Assembly: GCA_002435745.1 (NCBI GenBank)
Contig: DIWT01000056.1
Location: forward strand, 84,110-148,109
Source: a bacterium UBP15_UBA6099
GTDB lineage: Bacteria; UBP15; UBA6099
Direction of reading: 5' to 3'
DNA: 64,000 nucleotides
This document shows positions 42,439-51,604 of this stretch, in pieces; position 1 is the stretch's first letter, and the number at the start of each line of letters is the position of its first letter. Under the pieces are notes generated by a model, which was not told the origin of the DNA, made no database searches, and was given only the letters and a program-made list of their open reading frames with translations. The translations under genes and the position numbers were made by a program.

Positions 42439-42662
42439 CAGACGACCACTCCCGTCTCGGCGACAAATGCTTCAAGGACAGGCGATTCCTCCTCGAAGGA
42501 GTCCATTCCGAAAGTCTCGATGTGAAAACCTATCGCCGACTTGACATCGGCGAGGGCTTCTTCATAAGTGTCGCCTTCCCCGATGACAATTCCCTTGAGA
42601 CCCAGAGGATATGCCACATATCCGTCGGGATGTTTCTCCACAATGATTTTGAATTGCCTCAT
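42438..42662 (-). CDS. hicB: HicB-family antitoxin (second copy)
   Basis: The 74-residue protein has the HicB fold: FKIIVEKHPDGYVAYPLGLKGIVIGEGDTYEEALADVKSAIGFHIETFG. It starts at ATG 42662, where GGAGAG lies 4 bases upstream; a start 12 bases earlier would put that site in the coding sequence. The HicB-HicA order and overlap mirror the first module, on the other strand. Confidence 0.87.
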   Translation of the reverse strand: MRQFKIIVEKHPDGYVAYPLGLKGIVIGEGDTYEEALADVKSAIGFHIETFGMDSFEEESPVLEAFVAETGVVV

Positions 42663-43002
42663 CGCGCTCTCCATTCGGTTTTGTAAACATATTCTAACTT
42701 GAATCCTCGCGGTTTTACAGTCTCTAAGAAATCGGCTATCTCAAAGCAAATAACTTTCCGCACGGCACACAAGAGAATGTATGGAATTATCCAATAATAA
42801 ACGCTATTAAATTCACCGTCGTCAGATTTTTATCACATTTAAAAACAAGCCGATTTTGATGAACGAAGTTCAAGAAAAACGGCGTCCAAGAGTTTTTTAG
42901 GAAGGGGCGCGGTGAAACCGATTTTTGCAAAAAACGGTTGCCCCGCAAACAGACTATTAAACTCATTAATCATTGGCACAACAGGCACAACTAAAAAACG
43001 GG
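42663..43002. other. Intergenic region with a repeat copy
   Basis: About 340 AT-rich bases between the second HicBA module and the helicase stop. It holds the repeat copy at 42859-42952 and probably the HicBA promoter. No gene is supported. Confidence 0.5.
42859..42952 (+). repeat. Dispersed hairpin repeat, copy B
   Basis: Related to copy A at 36042-36130: both begin ATGAACGAAGTTC, share GGAAGGGGCGCGG, and centre on TTTTTGCAAAAA with flanking ACCG/CGGT, ending in CCGCAAAC. The reading frame differs between copies, so this is a DNA element rather than a gene. Confidence 0.65.
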
Positions 43003-45333
43003 TTAGTCGATTTTCACGAGGGGGGCATATCTGGCGGAGAGGCGTTTGATTCCGATGTTTTCGAAGGCGACGCAGATTTCGTCTCCCTTGAAAGAGACGA
43101 CCCTGCCGGTTCCGAATACTTTATGTTCGACTTTGTCGCCTGCGCGGAAACCGCATTTTTCGCGAACAATCTCCTCATCGACGCCGTCGAAGCGGTCGGA
43201 GTCGAAGCCGCGTCTGGAAGCGGCGCTCTTTTTTGATGAAGCGCGGCGCGGAGTGGAATAGTCGTCGTCCACAGGTTCGCGGCTGAAGTCGTCCGCGTCG
43301 GCCCCGCCGAGCCTGATTGCCGGCGACCGCTCGACTGCTTCATCCGAACCGCCGCCGGGAGCCGTGTCGAAGAAGCTTTCGCCGGGGCGGGCGCCGCCGC
43401 GCGCTCCCTCCAGCATCTTGAACCTGTCCGGCCCGATCTCCATTATGAAGCGGGAGATGTCGTTGTTGCACGCGACGCCGCGAGTCATTCTTCCCTTGCA
43501 GGCGGACAGATAGAGAAGCTCTTTCGCGCGGGTCGCTCCGACGTAGCAAAGCCTGCGCTCCTCGCGGTCTCCGTCGGCGTCGCCCAGAGCGTTGCCGTGA
43601 GGCAACATGCCTTCTTCGAGTCCGACGATGAACACGACGGGGAATTCGAGTCCTTTTGCGCTGTGGAGAGTGAGCATGCGCGCGCGGCTCTCGTCGCCAT
43701 CCGCGACGTCGGAGTCGGACACCAGAGATACTTTCGACAGGAAACCTTCGAGGGTCGGCTTGGAGGCTTCTTTTGCATACTCGTGGGCGAGTTTGAAGAA
43801 CTCCTCCAAGTTTTCGGCGCGGCTGACGCCCTCCTGTTTGTCCATCCTCTCGACGTAAGAATAATAGCCGGTGTCTTCAAGTACGGCGCGGACCAGTTCG
43901 GGGACTGGGACGCTGCCTCGGAGTCCGTGCAGGCGGCGGAGAGCGCCGATGAGAGGCGCGGCCTTTGCGGGGAACTGTTTGGAGGCGGCCGCCGCGTCCT
44001 CTGAGATGCCGATCAGCGACCCGGCTTCCCGCGCCGCCGACTCGATTTTCTCCAGACTCTTGGGGCCGAGGCCGCGTTTAGGCTCGTTCGCTATCCTTGC
44101 GAACGCCACCATGTCCCTCGGATTGTCCACGACTCTGAGGTATGCGATGGCGTCTTTGATTTCCTTGCGTTTGTAGAACTCGGTGGCGCCGATGATGAGG
44201 TAAGGAAGCCCGGCGCGGATGAAGGCGTCTTCGAGGGGCCGCGACTGCGCGCGCGTGCGGAACAGGACGGCGATGTCTTCCAGCCGGTATCCCTCGTCGA
44301 GCAGGTGTCCGGCTTCGTCCACGATGAACTGAGCCTCTGAAGAGTCGTCCCAAGCGAGATGGAACATGACGGGGTCGCCGGGGCCGAGCGCGCTCCAGAG
44401 GCGTTTCTCTCTCGGCCCGGCGTTGTGCGCTATCAGCGCGTTCGCGGCGTCGAGTATGTTCTGCTTCGACCTGTAGTTCTGTTCGAGGGAGACGACGGCG
44501 ACGTTGTTGAAATCGCGCTCAAAGGAAGTCATGTTGCCGATGTCCGCGCCGCGCCAGCCGTAAATGCTCTGGTCGGCGTCGCCGACGACCGTGATGTTGC
44601 CGTCAGGCGGGCAGAGCCGCCGCAGCAACTCGTACTGCACCCGGTTGGTGTCCTGATACTCGTCCACGAGGATGAACTGGTATCTTCGGCGGTAGCGGTC
44701 GCGAGTTTCCGCGCAGCCGTCGAGCAGTTCGAGGGTCTTGCCCAGCAGGTTGTCGAAGTCCATCGCGTTGTTTTCGACAAGTCGGGCTTCGTACCTTTTA
44801 AAAATCTCGTCGATCTCTTCAGCGAGAGGGTCGAAGGACGACAGGAGCGCGGAGGGCGACGTCGCGAAATTTTTCGAGCGGGAGATGGCGTCCACGATGC
44901 GCGCGGGAGCGTGCGAGCCTGTCATGGGGCGGTCGAGTTCCTTGAGGATTTCCTTGACGCAGCGGCGCGCGTCCGCGTCGTCGTAGATGGAAAAGTTTTC
45001 TGAGTATTCTTTGAGGCTGCGGATTTCGCGCCGGAGGAGATGGTTGCAGAAAGAGTGAAATGTGGCGAGGGTGACTTTGCGGGCGTTGTCGCCGATTATG
45101 CGTTCGGCGCGGTCGCGCATCTCGCCGGCGGCCTTGTTGGTGAAAGTGAGGGCGAGGATTTCATAGGGCATGACGCCGAGGCCCTCAATAAGATAGGCGA
45201 TCCTGTGAGTAATGACGCGGGTCTTGCCCGCCCCTGCCCCGGCCAGTATCAGCAGAGGGCCTGTGAAGTGTTTGACTGCCTCGACTTGGCTCGGATTAAG
45301 CCCGTCAAGAGGGTCCTTTTTTATCGGGTTCAT
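43003..45333 (-). CDS. pcrA: UvrD/PcrA-type ATP-dependent DNA helicase
   Basis: The 776-residue superfamily 1A helicase has the Q motif (LNPSQVEAV), Walker A LAGAGAGKT, motif Ia TFTNKAAGEM, motif II LVDEYQDTN, motif III GDADQSIYGWRGAD, motif IV YRSKQNIL, and motifs V/VI (LTLHSAKGLEFPVVF, EERRLCYVGATRAK). It unwinds DNA during repair and removes proteins from DNA. The C-terminus carries a tail with a Tudor-like KVEHKVFGTGRVVSFKGDE strand. The start overlaps the upstream small membrane protein gene by 29 bases, so translation is coupled. Confidence 0.93.
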   Translation of the reverse strand: MNPIKKDPLDGLNPSQVEAVKHFTGPLLILAGAGAGKTRVITHRIAYLIEGLGVMPYEILALTFTNKAAGEMRDRAERIIGDNARKVTLATFHSFCNHLLRREIRSLKEYSENFSIYDDADARRCVKEILKELDRPMTGSHAPARIVDAISRSKNFATSPSALLSSFDPLAEEIDEIFKRYEARLVENNAMDFDNLLGKTLELLDGCAETRDRYRRRYQFILVDEYQDTNRVQYELLRRLCPPDGNITVVGDADQSIYGWRGADIGNMTSFERDFNNVAVVSLEQNYRSKQNILDAANALIAHNAGPREKRLWSALGPGDPVMFHLAWDDSSEAQFIVDEAGHLLDEGYRLEDIAVLFRTRAQSRPLEDAFIRAGLPYLIIGATEFYKRKEIKDAIAYLRVVDNPRDMVAFARIANEPKRGLGPKSLEKIESAAREAGSLIGISEDAAAASKQFPAKAAPLIGALRRLHGLRGSVPVPELVRAVLEDTGYYSYVERMDKQEGVSRAENLEEFFKLAHEYAKEASKPTLEGFLSKVSLVSDSDVADGDESRARMLTLHSAKGLEFPVVFIVGLEEGMLPHGNALGDADGDREERRLCYVGATRAKELLYLSACKGRMTRGVACNNDISRFIMEIGPDRFKMLEGARGGARPGESFFDTAPGGGSDEAVERSPAIRLGGADADDFSREPVDDDYSTPRRASSKKSAASRRGFDSDRFDGVDEEIVREKCGFRAGDKVEHKVFGTGRVVSFKGDEICVAFENIGIKRLSARYAPLVKID

Positions 45334-45523
45334 CTAGGTCTATGGCCCAGCGGACTTTCTCGCCGAATTCATTTTTTTCCACCGGCCAGTCGAGTTTGTT
45401 CTTCCGCATGAATATATCGTAGCCGCTGCCGAAGGATCTGCGCCGCGCGACATGCCGGAACACAGAAACCACCACGATCATTATACCGAACATAATGAGG
45501 AACAGCCCGGTTCTCCCGTCCAT
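45305..45523 (-). CDS. Small membrane protein overlapping the helicase start
   Basis: The 72-residue frame has one N-terminal hydrophobic helix (LFLIMFGIMIVVVSVF) followed by a charged, basic tail (RHVARRRSFGSGYDIFMRKNK). GGAAGGCGG lies before ATG 45523. It overlaps pcrA, and a promoter (45571-45599) fits the pair. I know no family; the same-strand overlap supports co-expression. Confidence 0.55.
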   Translation of the reverse strand: MDGRTGLFLIMFGIMIVVVSVFRHVARRRSFGSGYDIFMRKNKLDWPVEKNEFGEKVRWAIDLDEPDKKGPS

Positions 45524-45570
45524 CGCGCCGCCTTCCGAGAGGCGGAAACGCCGCCTCCGCCTTCATCCCG

Positions 45571-45599
45571 ATTGTAACAGAACCCGACGGCGCTCACAA
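45571..45599 (-). promoter_or_regulatory. Sigma-70-type promoter of the small membrane protein and helicase genes
   Basis: On the minus strand TTGTGA (45594-45599) and TACAAT (45571-45576) are 17 bases apart, with the start 47 bases later. A hairpin GAGGCGGAAACGCCGCCTC follows in the leader. Upstream to 45825 nothing else is seen. Confidence 0.5.
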
Positions 45600-45825
45600 G
45601 CGCGCCTATCTAATCTGCATAGCTGTGTAGTTCAATAATAAACTCTGCGAGATTGAACCTGCGTTTGGAACAAACGACATATGACTTAATCTTTATGATA
45701 ATTTTGTCGCTCATGGATTGTCATCTGATTATTCTGTTTCTCTACATAAAAAAGCATTTTTAATAGACGCTGGTGTGCTCGATTGAATGCTTTTTGAACA
45801 AATTGGTTTAGAATTATTTGGCAGT

Positions 45826-46833
45826 CTATTTTTTCCATGCCTTTTTCCCGACTATATTTTGATATTTATCCATCAAAACAATTTTATTGTTTTCATCGAC
45901 CAAAGTCGAACACGCCATATCTTGGCATCTAACACCAGAATCGATATTATAGCCTCCTTTATTCAATATCATTTCAAAAATCTTTGCATAGTAATTGGGA
46001 TCCCATTCATCGAATATCGGTTTCTCAGAAAGACCTTTCATTGGCATGGCAACCACTTCAACGGGATGATCAGCTAAATGATGACCAGTAAAAAGATATT
46101 TAGGTGTTCGGTTCATCAAATAGCGTAAATAAGTCACTTGCGCAAAAAATTCATAAAACTGGATAGGATGCAAAGCAATAGTTTCCAGTGCAGAATACAA
46201 ATCGAAGAAAACATCACTCAACATACCGTTGTCTTCAGCACATACAATTATTCCAACTTCTCCCATCCTAACCATCGAACACAACGTTGCAGGCGTGTCG
46301 TTATAAAAATAATTATTGTCCGAATGTAGTTCATGAAGTTTAAATATAAATACAGAGGCCGGTATATCATTGTGAAAAATAAATGGCAGTCTTATTGATT
46401 GTAGAAATACTCTAAGCATTCTCCATTTCTTTAACTCATCAGGTGTAATTATATATCCACTAGAAGAATTTGCCCTTTCTCTCAGCAAAGTAAGTTCTCT
46501 ATATAGAAGACCATACATTATTTTCATCATCCACCTAAAAACATCTAATTTATCAAGTCTTTTCATCGTTTCATATCCGTCTAAAAACGCTAATTCAATT
46601 CGCTTCTCTAATTGTGAAAGACTATTGTTGTTGCATTTGGCGCAGCAAGGAATGACTAGGTTCTTATAAGGAATTTTTGTTGTGTTTAATAACGTAAGAC
46701 GCTCATTCCATAAATCAAATCGTTTTAACAGCCATTTTGGAAAAACATGCTCGACAGTACTGCAATCAATTAAAAGCTCTCCACATAAAAAGCAATTATA
46801 TTCTGTGAGAGAAATATCGTCGAAAAGCTTCAT
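45826..46833 (-). CDS. HNH-endonuclease-like protein in AT-rich DNA
   Basis: The 335-residue protein has an N-terminal zinc/HNH-like pattern: CFLCGELLIDCSTVEHVFPKWLL and later IPCCAKCNNNSLSQLE, the C-x2-C...E-H-x-F-P-x-W...C-x2-C-N arrangement found in small HNH-type nucleases, many in defence or mobile islands. The rest is Leu/Tyr-rich and unknown. GAGGAT lies 9 bases before ATG 46833. The gene is clearly AT-richer than its neighbours, which suggests recent transfer. Whether it still cuts DNA, and whether a partner is missing, is unknown. Confidence 0.65.
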   Translation of the reverse strand: MKLFDDISLTEYNCFLCGELLIDCSTVEHVFPKWLLKRFDLWNERLTLLNTTKIPYKNLVIPCCAKCNNNSLSQLEKRIELAFLDGYETMKRLDKLDVFRWMMKIMYGLLYRELTLLRERANSSSGYIITPDELKKWRMLRVFLQSIRLPFIFHNDIPASVFIFKLHELHSDNNYFYNDTPATLCSMVRMGEVGIIVCAEDNGMLSDVFFDLYSALETIALHPIQFYEFFAQVTYLRYLMNRTPKYLFTGHHLADHPVEVVAMPMKGLSEKPIFDEWDPNYYAKIFEMILNKGGYNIDSGVRCQDMACSTLVDENNKIVLMDKYQNIVGKKAWKK

Positions 46834-47194
46834 TATCTTATATCCTCAATTTTATAATCGAGATAAATAAACATAAGTAAATTTGACACGTTGGTTTAAT
46901 GATCGGCGATAAGGCATTGCTTATATTATACGCTGAAAATTTAATGCAGTAAACGACCATCTACCTTGTCGGTGGTTTTTCGATAAACAAAGAGATTCTG
47001 AATATCAAACAGATAAACATTACGATAATGCGTGAAGTTGAACTGAATTTGAGTAGTGAAAAAAACATATCAAACCTAGCATGCGCTCGCTATTTGTGAT
47101 TGATCTTTAGAAGCTTTGGATGAAATTGACTGCCCGGCGCGCGGGTGATACAATCCTGAACGCGTATTAATTAAATGATAAGGAGATCAATGCC
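46834..47194. other. AT-rich intergenic region with the enolase promoter
   Basis: About 360 bases without a supported gene. A hairpin-like ACCATCTACCTTGTCGGTGG with a T run (near 46955-46980) may end a transcript. The enolase promoter lies at 47126-47154. Confidence 0.45.
47126..47154 (+). promoter_or_regulatory. Strong sigma-70-type promoter of enolase
   Basis: TTGACT (47126-47131), a 17-base spacer and TACAAT (47149-47154) lie 40 bases before the enolase ATG. This is one of the best matches in the window. Confidence 0.65.
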
Positions 47195-48514
47195 ATGACT
47201 ATGATCGATTATGTGGGCGCGAGGGAGATATTCGATTCGAGGGGAAACCCGACGGTTGAGGTCGAAGTGGCGCTGGAGTGCGGCGCGTTCGGGTCTGCGG
47301 CGGTTCCTTCGGGGGCGTCTACGGGGTCGCGCGAGGCTCTGGAGCTTCGCGACGGCGACGCTAAAAGGCTGAACGGCAAGGGCGTTCTCAAGGCAGTGGC
47401 GGCGGTAAACGGAAAGATAGCGGACGCCATAGTGGGGATGGACGCGTTGGATCAGGCCGAGATTGACGCGACGATGATAAAGCTGGACGGGACGCCGAAC
47501 AAGAAGGAGCCTCGGATAAAAGCTAATCTCGGAGCAAACGCGATGCTGGGCGTTTCGATAGCGACGGCGAAGGCGGCGGCAAGCGCGCTGGGCCTTCCGC
47601 TATACAGATATCTGGGCGGGGCGAACGCCAAGACGCTCCCTGCTCCGATGATGAACGTAATCAACGGCGGAGAGCACGCGGACAACAATGTGGACATTCA
47701 GGAATTTATGATAATGCCGCTCGGCGCGAAGACGTTTTCCGAGGCGCTGCGGACGGGCGTCGAGGTTTTCCATTCGCTGAAATCAGTGCTGAAAAAGAAC
47801 GGCTATTCGACATCCGTGGGAGACGAAGGCGGTTTCGCGCCGAACCTCGGCTCGGATGAAGAAGCCATCCAGATGCTGCTGAAGGCTATCACGGCCGCGG
47901 GATACAAGACGGTGGACAAAGGCGGCACGGTCGGGCTTGCGATGGACGCGGCGGCCAGCTCTTTCTACGACAAAAAACGCAAGGCTTACATAAAGGGCTT
48001 CAAGAGCGACAAGAAATCGTATCTGACCACAGCGCAGATGATCGACATGTGGGTGAACTGGGTTAAAAAATACCCGATGATAGTGTCGGTCGAAGACCCG
48101 CTGGACGAAAGCGACTGGGACGGCTGGAAGGCGTACACGGACGCTCTGGGCGGAAAAATCCAGATCGTGGGCGACGACCTTTACGTGACGAACACTTCGA
48201 TATTCCGCGAGGGAATAAAGAAGGGAATCGCCAATTCGATACTGATAAAGCTTAACCAGATAGGCACGGTGACGGAAACTCTTGACGCGATAGAAATGGC
48301 GAAGAGGGCCGGATACACGGCGGTGGTTTCGCACCGTTCGGGCGAGACGGAAGACACAACGATTGCCGATCTGGCGGTCGCGACGAACGCCGGGCAGATA
48401 AAGACCGGCTCGGCGTCCCGCACGGACAGGGTGTGCAAATACAACCAGTTGTTGCGGATCGAGGAAGACCTCGGCTCTGCGGCGAAGTTCGGGATGGGCG
48501 TCTTCAAGGCGTAG
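47195..48514 (+). CDS. eno: Enolase
   Basis: The 439-residue protein has the enolase hallmarks: AREIFDSRGNPTVEVEV, PSGASTGSREALELRD, NVDIQEFMIMPLGA, GDEGGFAPNL, SVEDPLDESDWDGW with metal-binding Asp/Glu, LIKLNQIGTVTET and SHRSGETEDTTIADLAVATNAGQIKTGS. It converts 2-phosphoglycerate to phosphoenolpyruvate in glycolysis. AAGGAGATCA precedes ATG 47195. Length is normal. Confidence 0.97.
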   Translation: MTMIDYVGAREIFDSRGNPTVEVEVALECGAFGSAAVPSGASTGSREALELRDGDAKRLNGKGVLKAVAAVNGKIADAIVGMDALDQAEIDATMIKLDGTPNKKEPRIKANLGANAMLGVSIATAKAAASALGLPLYRYLGGANAKTLPAPMMNVINGGEHADNNVDIQEFMIMPLGAKTFSEALRTGVEVFHSLKSVLKKNGYSTSVGDEGGFAPNLGSDEEAIQMLLKAITAAGYKTVDKGGTVGLAMDAAASSFYDKKRKAYIKGFKSDKKSYLTTAQMIDMWVNWVKKYPMIVSVEDPLDESDWDGWKAYTDALGGKIQIVGDDLYVTNTSIFREGIKKGIANSILIKLNQIGTVTETLDAIEMAKRAGYTAVVSHRSGETEDTTIADLAVATNAGQIKTGSASRTDRVCKYNQLLRIEEDLGSAAKFGMGVFKA

Positions 48515-48608
48515 GCGGTTTCCTCCCATCTGAATGAAAAAGACGCGGCGGGGCGCGGCGAGCGCCCTGCCCGTTTTAACGCAATCCGTTACGAAAGGCG
48601 TTATTGCT

Positions 48609-50738
48609 ATGGCTGAAAAAAAAGTGGCGAACACGAAAAAAACGTCCGCTCCGAAAGAGGCGAAGAAACCCGCACCGAAAAAAACGCCAGTGAAGAAAAC
48701 GGCTGACGCCGACGCCGGCGGGCTGCGGTTCGGCCCGGACGTCTGCGGCGACATCCGCAAAGCTTTGTCGCTCGAATGGCTTGAAGCCAACGGGCTGGGA
48801 GGGTATTCATCAGGCGCTGTCGCGGGAGCGAACACGAGGAGATATCACGGGCTGCTGGTCGCGTCGCTGAAACCGCCGGTGTCGCGTTTTGTTTTGCTGT
48901 CGTCCCTGCAGGAATGGGTTGAGACGCCGAAGGGCCGGGTAGAGCTTTCATGCAGCCTGTTCAGTCCGGAAGTCGTTCACCCGGAGGGACACCTGCTCAT
49001 CGAGTCGTTCTCTCCGAAGCCGTTCCCGACGTGGATTTACAGAGTCGAAGGCAGATATCTTCAAAAGACGATAATGACGCAGCGCGGGGCGAACGCGGTC
49101 TGGGCGGCATACAGGTGGCTGGACGAAAAGATGAAACCCGCGAAAGAGGCCCCCGCCGGATTCAGGCTGAAAGCGCGACCCATGTTGGCGTTCAGGGGCC
49201 ACCACCAGTTGACGAAAAGCAACGGAGCATGCGACATGTCCGTTTCCGAGTCCGGCGGCGGGGCGCTGAGGATAAGCCCTTATTTCGGGCTGCCCGCGCT
49301 GACGATGAACGCCGGCGGCGGCTCGTTCGAGCCGCGCCCGGACTGGCACTATAACTTCGAGTATCCGAGAGAAAAAGAAAGAGGGCTGGATTTCGCGGAG
49401 GACTTGTTCACGCCCGGCGAGTTCGCCGCGCCGGAAGGCGCGGCGGGGTGGACGCTGCTGTTCTCCGTGGAAGGCGAAGAGCCGGATGTCTCCGGCGGGA
49501 CCGACGCGGCGTTCGAGCGGGAGGCCGGAGCCGAAATCGCGAGGCGGGCGGCGCTGCTCGAAAAAATCCCGACGGATAACGAGGCGACGCGCCGGCTGGC
49601 GCTGGCGGCGGATTCGTTCATTGTCCGGCGGCCCCCCGGGCGGACGATTCTAGCCGGATATCACTGGTTCACCGACTGGGGCCGGGACACGATGATATCG
49701 CTGCCGGGGCTGGCGATAGCCACAGGCAGACTGGACATCGCAAGAGAGATTCTGACGACCTACGCGCGGCACGTGAGCGGCGGGCTGATACCCAACACGT
49801 TTCCGGACGAGGGGGGCAAGCCCGCTTACAACACGGTGGACGCGCCGTTGTGGTTCATAATCGCGGCGGACGCATTCGCGGCGGCATCGCGGGACCTCTC
49901 CGCTCTGGCCGAACTCTGGCATCCTCTCGAATCAATCGTTGAAAACTTCATGCGCGGCACAATGAACAGGATATACATGGACAGGGACGGGCTGATTTCG
50001 GCGGGCAGCGAATACACCCAGTTGACTTGGATGGACGCAAAGGTGGGAGACTGGGTGGTGACGCCGAGGCACGGGAAAGCGGTGGAGATAAACGCGCTGT
50101 GGCACGAGGCTCTGAGAGCGATGGCGAGGATGGCGGCGCTGCTGGACAAGTCCCCGGCGAAGTTCGTCGAGGCGGCGGAACTGACGCGCAGGGAGTTCAA
50201 CGCCAAGTTCTGGAACCCCTCCAAAGGCTGCCTGTACGATGTCGTCAGGAACGGAGAAACGGACGCGGCGGTAAGGCCGAACCAGATATTCGCGCTCTCG
50301 TTGGGAGACGGACAACTGGTGGACGAGGAGCGCAGAGAGAGCGTCCTTAGAACAATCGAAGAGAATCTTCTGGCGCCTTACGGATTGAGAAGTCTGGCGC
50401 GGGAGAAGGGATTCTGTTATCATGGCAGTTACGAAGGCGGAGTTCTGGAGCGGGACGGAGCGTATCACCGGGGAACGGTGTGGGCGTGGCTGATGGGGCC
50501 GTACATCAGCGCGATGTGGAACACGCGGGGAAGGAACGCGGAGACCGTCCGGCGCGCCGAACAGACGCTGAAAGCCCTCGAAGAGCATCTGGACGAAGCG
50601 GGACTCGGCTCGGTGTCGGAGATATTCGACGGGGACGAGCCGCACGCGCCGAGAGGCTGCATATCTCAGGCGTGGAGCGTGGCCGAACTTCTGCGGGTCA
50701 AACTGGAGCTTGAAGGGCTTAAGAAAGGCCTCAAATGA
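48609..50738 (+). CDS. Glycogen debranching enzyme (amylo-alpha-1,6-glucosidase type) with a lysine-rich tail
   Basis: The 709-residue protein starts with a Lys/Ala/Pro/Thr-rich tail (about residues 1-35, KKTSAPKEAKK). It then has the GDE-type N-terminal domain (SLEWLEANGLGGYSSGAVAGANTRRYHGLLVAS) and the (alpha/alpha)6 catalytic domain with TILAGYHWFTDWGRDTMISLPGL, AEYTQLTWMDAKVGDWVVTPRHGKAVEINALW, and HRGTVWAWLMGPYI. It hydrolyses alpha-1,6 branch points in glycogen-like glucans. A longer frame to 48534 exists, but ATG 48609 gives the Lys-rich start seen also in the epimerase. Its stop overlaps the next ATG (ATGA). Confidence 0.9.
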   Translation: MAEKKVANTKKTSAPKEAKKPAPKKTPVKKTADADAGGLRFGPDVCGDIRKALSLEWLEANGLGGYSSGAVAGANTRRYHGLLVASLKPPVSRFVLLSSLQEWVETPKGRVELSCSLFSPEVVHPEGHLLIESFSPKPFPTWIYRVEGRYLQKTIMTQRGANAVWAAYRWLDEKMKPAKEAPAGFRLKARPMLAFRGHHQLTKSNGACDMSVSESGGGALRISPYFGLPALTMNAGGGSFEPRPDWHYNFEYPREKERGLDFAEDLFTPGEFAAPEGAAGWTLLFSVEGEEPDVSGGTDAAFEREAGAEIARRAALLEKIPTDNEATRRLALAADSFIVRRPPGRTILAGYHWFTDWGRDTMISLPGLAIATGRLDIAREILTTYARHVSGGLIPNTFPDEGGKPAYNTVDAPLWFIIAADAFAAASRDLSALAELWHPLESIVENFMRGTMNRIYMDRDGLISAGSEYTQLTWMDAKVGDWVVTPRHGKAVEINALWHEALRAMARMAALLDKSPAKFVEAAELTRREFNAKFWNPSKGCLYDVVRNGETDAAVRPNQIFALSLGDGQLVDEERRESVLRTIEENLLAPYGLRSLAREKGFCYHGSYEGGVLERDGAYHRGTVWAWLMGPYISAMWNTRGRNAETVRRAEQTLKALEEHLDEAGLGSVSEIFDGDEPHAPRGCISQAWSVAELLRVKLELEGLKKGLK

Positions 50739-51376
50739 AAACCAACCAGAAACTGCTTACGTACATGAAGGAAAAAGGGCTGATAGGGGCGGTGCGCACG
50801 CGGGACTTGTTTACCGCGCTCGAAGTGGCCGGAGCGATGCTCAGGGGCGGAATCAAGGTGTTCGAGGTGTCCGCAGCGATTCCCGGATGGGCGGAAGTGA
50901 TCAAGCGGCTGCAGATGGACAGCGAGGCGGTCGTCGGGGTGGGCGCGGTGACGGACGCGAAAACCGCGCGCGCCGCGATAGAAAAAGGGGCGAGGTTCAT
51001 ATCAACGCCGGGAGTGCTGCCGCAGGCGATACGGGCGGCGCGAAACGAAAAAACGCCCGCTCTGGTGGGCGCTTTGACTCCGACGGAAATTTTTCAGGCG
51101 ATAGACTCGTCTGCGGACATGGCGATGATATTCCCGGCAAATTTCGCGGGCGGCCCGTCATACGTCCGGCGGCTCTCCACCCAATTTACCGGCATTAGCT
51201 TGGCGGCGTCTGGAGGAATCAGGCTGGAAAACGTCAGAGAATATTTCGACGCTGGAGCTTCGATGGTCGCCGTCGGGGAGGACATCGCGAGAGCTGAATG
51301 GGTTGCGGAAAGAAATTTTGAGGCGATGGAAAAACAGGCCGCCGCTATAGTGTCGGCCGTCAATTGTTCCGGGTGA
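50735..51376 (+). CDS. KDPG/KHG-aldolase-fold protein lacking the Schiff-base lysine
   Basis: The 213-residue protein aligns along its length with 2-keto-3-deoxy-6-phosphogluconate aldolase (Eda): GGIKVFEVSAA, VVGVGAVTDAKTARAAIEKGARFISTPG, ALTPTEI and AASGGIRLENVREYFDAG. Eda uses Lys133 in the FKFFPAE segment; here the same place reads AMIFPANFAGG, so the Lys is Met. The Arg of the Eda EVTLRT strand is also Ala (EVSAAI), while its Glu is kept. It thus probably does not make the normal Schiff base and may be a different enzyme or a binder. The start overlaps the debranching enzyme stop. Confidence 0.8.
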   Translation: MKTNQKLLTYMKEKGLIGAVRTRDLFTALEVAGAMLRGGIKVFEVSAAIPGWAEVIKRLQMDSEAVVGVGAVTDAKTARAAIEKGARFISTPGVLPQAIRAARNEKTPALVGALTPTEIFQAIDSSADMAMIFPANFAGGPSYVRRLSTQFTGISLAASGGIRLENVREYFDAGASMVAVGEDIARAEWVAERNFEAMEKQAAAIVSAVNCSG

Positions 51377-51604
51377 ACGCGAGAACGGAGTTAAACCCGC
51401 TCCGTAGCCCTTGAGCAAGGAACATTCAAACGCGCGTAAACCATAATAGAAAACCGGCGCATAGGCGGGCGCGGCGCCCGCAGTCTGAATCAAAAATCTT
51501 TTTTTTCTTCTAATATCAATTGTCTTTGTATATAATCATTTGAGGCGAAACAGCCTCTATATGTTATTTATTCAAATGAAAGCGGATTTGCGTCCGGCGG
51601 AAAA

